Assembly (NCBI RefSeq): GCF_000485595.1
Contig: NW_014577166.1
Span: 189,312-219,017 of the forward strand
Length of the DNA stretch: 29,706 nucleotides
From: Priapulus caudatus
Taxonomy: Eukaryota > Priapulida > Priapulimorpha > Priapulimorphida > Priapulidae
Reading direction: 5' to 3'
Numbering within the stretch: the first letter of the stretch is position 1; each line of letters starts with the position of its first letter. Below are positions 1 through 9,251 of the stretch, piece by piece. The notes under the pieces were generated by a model, which was given only the letters and a program-made list of their open reading frames with translations, did no database searches and was not told the origin of the DNA. The translations under genes were made by a program, and so were the position numbers.

Positions 1-1092
1 CCCCTCATGGGAAAATTTCGCGCCGGCCACGAGAGCGTAGGTGGTCGCACGACGTTCCGTTGCAGCTGGCAGCGCGGGGTCCAGGGGTTTGCTGAAAAAA
101 CATGGCAGACGTTAAAAACGTCAGGCCAGGTCGCCGTAAAACGCGCAGTCGCAGTTTTTCGCCCAGAATTAGGCAATGTTAAAAGACCCCCGGGCTGCCT
201 CCCCACGTGGAAGCGCGCTGTATCGACCACTTCGTAAAAAAGCTCTGTGTTATGAACAAACCTCTATACTCGGGCAGTAACGTGCTCATCGGTACGCCAA
301 ACAGCGAGGGCAGTCATCGCTGATTTGACAGGCATTTCTTTGAGGTTTCTTGTAGAGAGTCACTACGTTCTTAGCCGATAAGGCGCGCCTACGCCTGTTC
401 AATAAAAAAGTGTAGGGGCCGTTTTGAGAATGCCTCCTGCCGTCCATACGGCGAAATCGTTTGGAGTTGCGGCCCAGTTTCGCGTAGTGCGTTCAAGAAC
501 CCTGTCTCAGATATCTTCTAAGTGACAAAAAGGGGCGGCGTATTCGCGTTAGGGTGCGCGGTTCGCCGGGACTGTGCCTGCGGCGCAAGAACCGTGGGCC
601 GCAAGTCCGTCGAGCGGCATATGAGCGTAAGTGGTGTGTGGGAGAGAGTGGGGAGGCTCTAATAGAAAATGCAATTGCCTGCGAGAATGGCCGCATCGCA
701 AGTGTCATCAAATATTCAAAGATGTGCATCAACTATCGTGCGGTAACCTCACTGCATTCGAGTTGCCCTGAGAAATGCCAAGATTATTCAGCGCAGGCGA
801 GATTTCGCATGCAGCTGTGAGTTACACAGTTATCTGCATTGCAGGTTAGCCAGGGGCCAGATATTATGATAGAATATGCCGTATTCACCCTTATGCAAGT
901 GCGCTAATGGCCTAACCACTGCGAGCATTCAGGGTTCATTTCAGTGTTGCTAATACAAGGGTGCTACTCAGGGTGCTAAATACAGATGCTTTAAATATTA
1001 ATATGATTAAGGAGCGTAAACTTGTTCAAACACACCATTTGCCTTTGCAATGAACTGTGGCAACTGTAGCCTCACATCCACATGAGGCATAA
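1..1092. other. GC-richer left edge, no gene identified
   Basis: Bases 1-650 are clearly richer in G+C and CpG than the rest. Open frames are present on both strands, including one from an ATG at 7, but none shows family motifs. A GTAAGT donor at 625-630 follows an open frame without an ATG. The next DENND3 exon was looked for here and not found. Confidence 0.5.
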
Positions 1093-1706
1093 TACAGTTC
1101 AGTTCCATTGTTTAACAGTCAACAAATCCATTATTTAAGCCCCTCTTGAAGGGTCAAAGTTATCCGACATTACTCTTCGTATGTCACGGCCAGTAGCCTT
1201 TTATAGTCCTTTCAATAAAGCATAAAATGTAGTCACCGCTGAAACAAAAAGTATTTCAATGCGTCCTGTCAAGACCATGTCCTAATAAAATGTCTAACAA
1301 TCTGCGCCGTGCCCATTGACCTTTGACCTGGTGACCTCAATTTCGGCACCAGTGATGGCTTTCCTACCGATGATTGCTATATCATCCACGTAGCACGATG
1401 CCTATGGTCGAGCCCGTTAGATGTGTGCCGTGCAATTCTGCGTTTTTCGCTCCTATAAGCCTTAAGTTAAGGAGGTGGAATGTTCCCCCTTCTTTTACAC
1501 CTCTTGACCTTTGACCTTTGACCCCCAGCTTCGACATCCCAACTCGTTTTAGGATTACCCCCCCACGTCCCGAATATCGTAACCGTACGTCAAGCCGTTT
1601 AGATTTGTGCCCAACTGTTGACGGACGCACGGCCGGACGGACGCACTGACGCACGCTTATGCAATTCTACAAGCTGCATCCGACTATGTCAGATGAGCTA
1701 AAAATT
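1093..1706 (+). repeat. Dispersed repeat, copy A (about 610 bp)
   Basis: It matches copy D at 27788-28385 over its whole length: the shared start is cagttcag...aacagtcaacaaatcc, and the shared end is actatgtcagatgagctaaaaat after a (GGAC)-rich stretch. No coding capacity or terminal inverted repeat is visible, so it may be a SINE or a non-autonomous element. It carries TGACCT arrays at 1317-1337 (spacings of 1 and 2) and 1505-1524 (spacings of 1 and 1). Confidence 0.85.
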
Positions 1707-2176
1707 GGACGAATAGTCGCAGGTTTTGAGGTTGGTGCTTCGAGCGTGAGATCATGGAATGAAGAAAAATATGCTCGACCGTGACTAAACCAAAATGCCA
1801 CAGATGTTTACCGCGGTTTACCTGCAGTGATCAGTGAAATGCATTGACATGCGGAGACGCGCGCTGTATTTGTCCCCTAGCTGACGACAAAGTTGAAAAT
1901 CTTTTACACTCACTCGCGTGCGCACCAACTTTGTGGCAAAGCTCATGTGTGTGCGCGTATCTTCGACAAGCGAGAGTTCACTGCACGCACGTGCCACCCT
2001 GCATGTAGCGGCTATGGGCTATGCAGGCATATAACATGCATATGGCTTTGCAGTTTTATAGATTACTACGTGCTTAGAGACTTCGTGTGCTGTTACGGAA
2101 AGCATGAGCTATGAAGTGTCGTACTTATGGAAAAATAATTTTTGCAGTGTGGTGAAATGAGCCGCACCACACGCAC
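1707..2176. other. Non-coding, presumed DENND3 intron
   Basis: No exon with DENN similarity, RNA gene or repeat was recognised. It follows the donor of the exon ending at 2177 on the minus strand. Confidence 0.5.
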
Positions 2177-5100
2177 CTTTGATATCTTGCTGAGGCTAGA
2201 TTTGTGACAGCCATACAGGTTCGTCCCTGGTGCTTCCAACAAATCGAGGAACGCTTTGGGCACTAAGGGCACGTACACAAACCGCCACACGAACGGATGG
2301 ATGAGTGCTTGAAACCCCTGTAATCAAAACATTATTATTTATTATTAAATCTTTATTGCATGTAATTCAAATTAACAGCACTAACATAAAACATAACTAA
2401 CTCAGCTGATGGTCCTACGCATGTCATCCGCTTCTACATCTCTCATCAACACTTCTCATTACGATTCGGTCATCCGCACAAACTGGACTTTTTATTCATA
2501 GGTAATTTTTATTAGACTTTTTTTGGACTCTTTATTTACAGGAAAACTGAACAAGAGAGCCTTTTCATAGTACATTGTATCAGGAGTGTAAAATATAGAG
2601 ATATGCTACTCTATATTATACACTCCTGATAGTACGACACCAAAGCAACATATTATAATGCAACATGTTACATGTCCTATGAGCGCTTGAGCAAACACTT
2701 ACCTCTATGACGGGCACAAGGAGAGCGATGTTCGAAGAAACGAACACCATGTTCCGCTGCATGAGCAGGCAGGTAATTATTCGAAGTACGTTGTCAAGCG
2801 AGAAGTAGTGGAATATGTGGTTGAGTGGAATATCCACAGGCAGCCGGCCACAGCTGGCCGGTGGTCTTACTATGAGATGTAGATCTCCCATCTGGAATGA
2901 CTATCAGCAAAACCAAGCGATATAACAAGCTGTTAATGACAGAAAATTGTCAACTAGGCAATACTGTCACCAGCAGCAATTGAAATCCGCAGACAGAATA
3001 GAAACTGTTGAACGAGGTATTAATAGACAAATGCTTTCACGTGTTACAAGTTAAAATGGTTTATATGTTAGAAAATGAAGCTGTCACAATATAATAGCTC
3101 TTATACTGTTTAGTAATGCTTTGGTAACGTTTGGTTTAGTAATTTCTTTAGTAATAGTTAGAAATGCTGAACGTAAATATCTAGATTGAACATTCTACAG
3201 CAGATGGTAATGTTTAGCAGATGTTTTTTTCTCACTATAGATAGACACACTTGCCATGTGCACAGTATTCAGTATTTAAGCACAGTGTATGCACTAGGGT
3301 ATGACCAATGTATTTTTGTAGTCCTGACCTACTTAACACACGTATGATCTATCTATACATACTAATGACTATTACTTTAAGCCCCCCTCCCCTGCCCAGC
3401 TGTATTGGGTAACACTCATTCCTATAGCTATGAAGTCAGTCATCAGCAGGGCTACAACCAACCAGCTAAATGACACAGGGGTGCAGCCTGCAAACATCCG
3501 GTCTTCTTTATGGTGGACAGGAACAAGGAACCCAACAAAACGCGAACGCAACCCAATGTTCTAATTTAGGCACAGACTATTTTTTCCTCATAAAAACTCG
3601 TCGCATATTTACACGAGTTCAGTCAGAGATCAACATGTGCATACTTACTACATGCAGCAGGCCATGTGGTGGCACTGGCACACGTGTCACAGTCAACGCA
3701 AACTCTTGAATTCTGGATTTGAACTTTGAAGGAAATTCCTTCAATCTAGCAACTAAACTGCAAGCATAACAATCTAAATTAAAAAGGGGTTACATAATAA
3801 AATACAGTATTACACTCTGAGATATATTCTGTGATCATTTTGATGTTTCATGAATAAAACATTACATACAATTCAGGGCTTGAAACTAACCTAAAATGTT
3901 CACTAGCCAGCAGGGCTAGTCACCTGTAAAATCTACTAACCCTTAAAAATATCTACCAGCCCTTGGTTTTCTGAATACACAGTTTTGCCATTTTCGGGGG
4001 GGGGGGTCTGGGTTTTGATTTTAGACGCTCTGAGATGCATTCTGCGAAATTCATTGACTTTGTGAAAATCTAGATTTAGTATAGATTCAGTATATACATC
4101 AGTACTATGTTATAAGAGCAGAATAATTATATTCTTTATAGTAATTAACGATTAGAACTATTAGTCAGTTTACTGAAATGTGAAAGTTCATGGTTAAGTT
4201 GAACCGTTTGTGACTATCTCTATTACAAGTACAGAGGTTGTTAGTAGTTAGTACAAGTACAGTATAGAGTTATAAGTTGAGTTATCCTGTTTGTGATAGT
4301 TTAAGATTTGTAGAGTTGTATTGCAATTATACTAGTTGACTGAATATAAGCCACATAGAAGCAAGCGTGTTATGCTAGTGTTAGGATGAACTTCATATTA
4401 TAAAAAGCTTACAATACCAGTTACAGGAATGTAGGTTTAAAGGTATATATATGCGTGTTATTTTTATAACAGTACCTGACAAAACCATGACTACTATTCC
4501 ACGTCAATTATAGACACAGAGACTGGATTGTATATTAGCCAGGGTGATTCCAACTGAGTATAAGTACATTTGAGTTTCTAATTTGCTTATTTAGCAAACA
4601 TCAAATTGAAATCATCTTTTCGTTTGAAAAGGGGAGGGATTGTAGTGTTTAACCCTGAGATCAACTGAACCGTAAACTAACCGTTCCACGAACATAAACA
4701 GAAAGTAGCACTGAAACGTATTGCGTACATACACTGTGAGGGAATTAATGTGGTTTAATCCGGTAGTAAAGTCTACAGTATCCAATATGGCAGCGTTCAG
4801 CATCGTGACTGTTATGTTTAGGTTTTGCAATTTTATTATGTTTGCACATGCAAGTTTTATACTACTTATTACTAGTTTGGTCGGGTTAGTAGTTGCTGAA
4901 AAAGTACTAGTAATATGTTATCTGGTAGGCATTCCCACTCGCCAACAGGGCTGGTCAGCCCAGACATTCTGCTAGCCCTTACTGATTTCTACTAGCCTCG
5001 GGCGAGCGGGCGAGCGTTAGTTTCAAGCCCCGCAATTACAGAAATATTGTACAACAACAAACACATACTATTCTCAGTGACTTTCTACATTTTAATATTC

Positions 5101-5737
5101 AACAATGCAATTAATACCTGTTCTGTAGATATGTTTAAATCACTGTTATATTATTACAATTTTCAGCCTTTTGTGTTTATATACCTTCAGAATAAAATGA
5201 ATGCTTACCATGACAAACAATCCTTCATAATCTCAAAGTTAGGGTACCGTGACACCACCACACAACAGGTAGGGACAAAACACCTTATTTGGCTTTCAAT
5301 ATCATCCGTCAGTTCTGAGGAAAACAATTCTGGTTCGAGTCTGTAGTGAGAGTTTTTTGTTCCAACCTGCAATTGACCAATAGCATGTTTTTACCTTGTG
5401 TTTTTTTTTCAAGAGTTCAAGTTCCTTGTATATTACTTTTAATATTTCTAAATAACAAGTGCCGCAGAGCGACAGCGCTCAACTGACGTGTACTGTAACC
5501 GGGTATTCTTCTGATAAACTCACTGGCAACCGAATCAAGTGCGCCCTCCCGCCACGCGATTGATAGGCTTGCTAATAACCGTAGTAACAAGTAAAAAATA
5601 TAGACAAGTGTACAGCTTTAATGAACCTCGCTATATTAACGTTATCATGGATATGCATCACGCGCAGCGTAGCGTGGGTGGCGGGGGGCTCTAATAGGCA
5701 AAAGCATTCAGCTCTTGTTCAAACAGTCACAAAAACA

Positions 5738-5772
<35 letters not shown>

Positions 5773-8389
5773 AAAAAAAATCCCATGTTTAGACGGCCTC
5801 TTTGAGGGTCAAAAGCCTTATCAGACACATACCTTTCACACCTCAGCGGAAAAGTAGATTCACGATCCTTCATAAAGTGATAAAAAGTTGTAGGCTCAGC
5901 GCTGAATAGCAAAAAAGTTTGCAGGACTCGTCGGCTTACATCCATCGTCCTCAGAAAACTTTCTGATATCTGGACCCATTTCCCCGACATGCCCTTTGAC
6001 AAATGTACCTCCAATTTCGCGGCTGGTGATGGTTTCCCCCCCATCACACAGATCATAAAAAATAATAAGAAGCCGTAGTGACCTTAATTTGTGCCGCAAA
6101 GTTCTAGTATTCCTCCCGATACCTAAAGAGCGAATATATCAGGTCCACTTGACTTATGCCAATGGTATTGACCGAATGCTAGATAAGCTGCACCCTTGCG
6201 TCGGTTAATAAGTAACGTAACCTATACCCTAACGCGTATTAGTTTGTCCAATATCACTGCTGGTTTATCATTACAACAGCAAGACTATGAAATCAGTGTT
6301 GTTGATATCACCTACGTGCCAGTAAATCATCCAGAGTCAGAGCGATAATCCGCCAGATGACGTAAACCATGTGTGCTGGGCCGTATGTTGATAGGACGGC
6401 CCAGATGAAAATGAGATGTAGCGTTGTAACCACGGCCACACGGACTAAACAGGATAATAGAGTAAAACACACGTCACTAATAACGGACGCACATGACAGC
6501 CGCTGACAAAAAAATATCTTTATCAACGACTTGCCCCGTGTTTACCCGAATCGATCTGAATATAGCATTGCGTACGCGCCGCTAGCATGCAACCCGAAAA
6601 ATGTCCCGCTGCACTATAACATCGTATCAGCACGCCAGCGTCTTGAAACTGCATGAAAACTCGTAAACAACTCAGTCAACTGAATTTCTTCATGACATGC
6701 GGATTTCATTAGACAATTCTAGTAAAACCAGCATGATAATTGACAAACCAATACGCGCTTGCTAAAAGTAAGTAACTTATAACTACCACAAGGTGCTCCA
6801 GTTACTCAGAGCATGGATCACATTGCATAATCAATGACCATTATTCCTTTTAAGGGAAAATATTCCCCCTCCATTGCGGACCACATACTTGACCTTTGAC
6901 GCCTACCAAATTCGATCATATCCAGAGTCTTTTCCGCGATCCCCCCCCGACTTCCCGAAAATCAAGATCGTAGCGTCGCACGTATATATATATATGTGCC
7001 GTAACTGTTGACAGCACAGGACCGACGAACGACGACATTACATGCAATTCTACAAGCATGCATCAGATCGACAGCCCTCAGACCTGAGCTAAAAAGAAAT
7101 ACCTTTTCCGCAATAAAAGGTCGGTAGTATGTGATACAGGTAGCATATTTTCTATCGCCTGTAATGTGTGTCAGCACAAACGAATGTACCCTTGCTTCGT
7201 GAGGATGTTGTTTTATAAATGCACCATCTGTAAAATATCATTAAACAATTACACTTACAATAACATAAAGCTTTAACATTTTACAAACCATTTTAGGAAA
7301 GTTTTAGAACAACAACCATTTTGCAATATTTGTAATTATATCACCTGGAAATGCTTAAATGTAATTAGTCACACAATCATGTACTTTATTTACATGTAAA
7401 ACATAATTGAAGTACTCTGTGAGGTAGACAAGATAAAATCATCTATGTAGGGTGGAAAATTGGCTATAAGAATGGGTTACAATTCGATGTCATCAGAAGC
7501 TTGCACACCATCAGGACAGCAGCTCTGATAACTACTCCATTTTAGACATATGAATATAGGGATACAAACCTCCATGGCCATATTTTCGTTCAATTTACCT
7601 ATGGCTACTAGTAAACAGCCAACTACTACATCATCTTTCTAACACTGTAACACACGGCGCTATCTTCCTACTGAAGCCAGATAAGCATGGTATAACCTGG
7701 CAGACACAGAGCAGGAATATTGTAATCGTCCACAGATACTGGCTCCATGTCATCAGTTGCTACAACCTTGATGGTCGCCCTACGAGTTAGAGTGCTTCTC
7801 TTGTACTTCTTTACCTATTACCAGAAAAACCTTTTTATTATTCGTATGGATTTGACTAATAAAATGTGCCCTCAAAATTTTTATGATCCAATGCAATTCA
7901 AGCATAGTATATATTCACTCCTAGTAATATAAATACATATTGAAACTCAGCATATACGTGACTAGTAGTGGTATAACTTTCAGAAGGTAAACTTAATTTA
8001 CACATATATAGAAATTACCCTGAGTTCAGCTGGCGGATAATTATAATCACGTGGCTCACTGCATGATGGATACTGTGCGCAGACGTCCGAGATAACTGCC
8101 AGCAGTTGAGAAGCATATTCGCAATGGAATATATCTTCTGTATCCTGTAGTAAAATTTATTATTTACTTAGCGTAAACTTCCATTCAAGCAATTTCGTTT
8201 GTGAAAACGAAAGTTAACATTGCCATTATTTGGTAGCTTTATTATTAGAAACATTTTCTAAAAATGCAATTATACTTGTAACGTAATATTTACCTCAGGC
8301 TGTGCAGTGAGAGGTTTCAGGCCTGTATCACTGTCTATACCAACTACAACCACTACGTCCGCAAGAGAATTATGCAGTTCATATGCCAT
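2177..8389 (-). CDS. DENND3: DENND3-like Rab GEF, 5' portion (N-terminus, uDENN, part of cDENN); continues beyond left edge
   Basis: Exons on the minus strand, all phase-consistent except one gap: 8389-8294, 8144-8019, 7814-7697, 7227-7103, [unresolved exon], 5340-5209, 3757-3649, 2891-2703, 2317-2177. The start ATG at 8389 has A at -3 and G at +4; the protein opens with a hydrophobic strand (LADVVVVVGIDSDTGLKP) as in DENN proteins. uDENN signatures are IPALCLP-DGAF, HSFVLTHITGDRKYATC and CFVPTCCVVVSRYPNF; then KDCLSCLVARLK, VPVPPHGLLHV, and the cDENN core LPVDIPLNHIF, SLDNVLRIITCLL and LVPVIEGFQALIHPF, followed by VYVPLVPKAFLDLLEAP. From memory the KDCLSCL and YYRP segments fit DENND3 better than DENND1, 2, 4 or 5. 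In vertebrates DENND3 is a GEF for Rab12 in starvation-induced autophagy. The dDENN and WD40 parts would lie left of the window. The last visible exon ends in phase 0 at donor gtgcgt. The DENN-family call is firm; the subfamily is likely. Confidence 0.82.
2578..2632. repeat. Near-perfect short hairpin in a DENND3 intron
   Basis: A stem of about 23 bp (tatcaggagtgtaaaatatagag against its complement at 2609-2632) encloses an 8-base loop, atatgcta. Only one or two mismatches are visible. It could be a miniature palindromic element or a small-RNA precursor; no conserved miRNA is recognised. Confidence 0.7.
3874..5032. mobile_element. Non-autonomous DNA transposon with CAGGGCTTGAAACTAAC termini
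   Basis: The left end CAGGGCTTGAAACTAAC is repeated in inverse at the right end (GTTAGTTTCAAGCCCCG), with further inverted similarity inside (ctagcc...cagggct). The element is flanked on both sides by CAATT (3869-3873 and 5033-5037), a probable 5-bp target duplication. The CAGGG...TTGAAA type of end recalls hAT elements, although hAT normally gives 8 bp. No transposase is encoded. It sits in the DENND3 intron between exons 5340-5209 and 3757-3649. Confidence 0.75.
5739..5780. repeat. Poly(A) tract
   Basis: This is a nearly uninterrupted adenine run immediately before dispersed repeat copy B. It may be the tail of an inserted retroelement or a replication-slippage product. Confidence 0.9.
5781..6128 (+). 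repeat. Dispersed repeat, 5' part of a split copy (B)
   Basis: It matches the first half of copies A and D (gtttag/aacc...ctcttgagg-tcaaaag, gataaaa-ttgtagg, cctccaatttc-c-ctggtgatgg) and stops at the point corresponding to ...cctcccgatacct. It is preceded by a run of roughly 38 adenines (from 5739) and lies in a DENND3 intron. The TGACCT array is degraded here. Confidence 0.75.
6546..6613 (-). other. Weak candidate for the missing DENND3 exon
   Basis: The exon ending at 7103 closes in phase 0, while the one starting at 5340 needs two bases carried over, so at least one exon must lie between them. This 68-base segment starts after ATAG in phase 0, ends with two bases before gtaaac, and has no stop (CSGTFFGLHASG...), so both phases fit. 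Against it: the acceptor has a poor pyrimidine tract, no family motif is visible, and it lies inside DNA that splits a dispersed repeat. If the downstream exon instead starts at the internal acceptor TTTTCCTCAG, the needed phase changes. Confidence 0.2.
6850..7096 (+). repeat. Dispersed repeat, 3' part of a split copy (C)
   Basis: It begins where copy B stops (ttaaggg-aaatattcccc...) and runs to the family end gagctaaaaag. With B it makes one nearly full copy interrupted by about 720 bp. Its end lies only about 6 bp from the donor of the DENND3 exon at 7103. A TGACCT-t-TGACGC remnant is at 6890-6902. Confidence 0.75.
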
Positions 8390-8589
8390 CCTGCAGACTG
8401 ACTAAATTATGGCTGCCAGTGTTAGCTAGTGTTGGTCTTTCTCAGCCTTTGAGATGAACGCTAAAAACAAATTTCGTTTGTCAGCGTATCACTTTACGGG
8501 TGCACTAGTCTACGCACCTGCTAGTGTCACTACTACGGATGTAGCAAGTAGTAGACAAAGTAGTAGTAAATTTTGTAACATCTGTAACT

Positions 8590-8885
8590 GTTTGCTATGA
8601 ATTTTAAATATCCATGTACTATGTCTATGTACTTATAATTTTTTTATGTACTTAATTAATGCCATGATAATTTAAATGGGTAGGGTATGCCTGTATATAC
8701 TATATACTATATAGTATGCATGTTTTAAAATTGTTATGTACTGTTTTAATTATTGGTCTACTTATGTTAGTTGGTCGGTCTTAAAAATAAAAGCTCACCA
8801 GAGCTTATGTTTCTCATGTTGTAAACATACCGAATTTAAATAAAGATTACTTGAACTTGAGTACAACTTTGAACTTACAACTTAC
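8590..8885 (+). repeat. Probable 3' tail remnant of a non-LTR retrotransposon
   Basis: AT-rich sequence with atgtactta units, then aataaaag..., and an end aaataaagattacttgaacttgag..., the style of 3' tail seen in several animal LINE groups. There is no ORF. It lies in the DENND3-DAD1 promoter interval. Confidence 0.35.
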
Positions 8886-9190
8886 AAAATACAAGAGCTA
8901 GTAAATATTTACCTTCCCGAAATACAAAAGTGCGGCGTGCATTAAATAGCACTAACTACCTTTAGTTTTACGTGTGATTCAACTATATAAATGCAATGTT
9001 ATTAATCTTAATCATCACTTTTAAACCTGCATGTTCTCTGGGTGTTCTATGCGACATGCCATGGTTCTAATCCTAATGAACGTGTAAAAACTTGATTCAT
9101 TAACTTTTGTCAAAAACCAGGTCCCACGATGGTAGTGCCATCTACAAACGCGTAGTAGTAATGTAATAACGCATTTATCCTGTGCATCAG

Positions 9191-9212
9191 CATTTCCGGT
9201 CGCCACGTCGTC
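9191..9212. promoter_or_regulatory. ETS-type site in the DENND3/DAD1 divergent promoter
   Basis: catttccggt reads ACCGGAAATG on the minus strand, a full ETS/GABP core, about 50 bp before the DAD1 start codon. A CACGTC motif follows at once. I see no TATA box at a plausible distance. The two start codons are 862 bp apart, so one promoter region may serve both genes. Factor binding is inferred from the motif only. Confidence 0.4.
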
Positions 9213-9251
9213 TTTTGATTCCAACGTTTCTCTTGTGTTATAAATTGTAAA

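Noticed and set aside
5333-5346. ggttcgagtctgt as a tRNA T-loop
   Set aside because: No matching stem, A-box or acceptor arm nearby; it lies at a DENND3 exon edge.
6308-6526. Hydrophobic 72-codon minus-strand frame as the missing DENND3 exon
   Set aside because: With the good acceptor CTGTTTAG in phase 0 it hits a stop before a usable donor; joining at the GTTTAC donor would create TGA at the junction.
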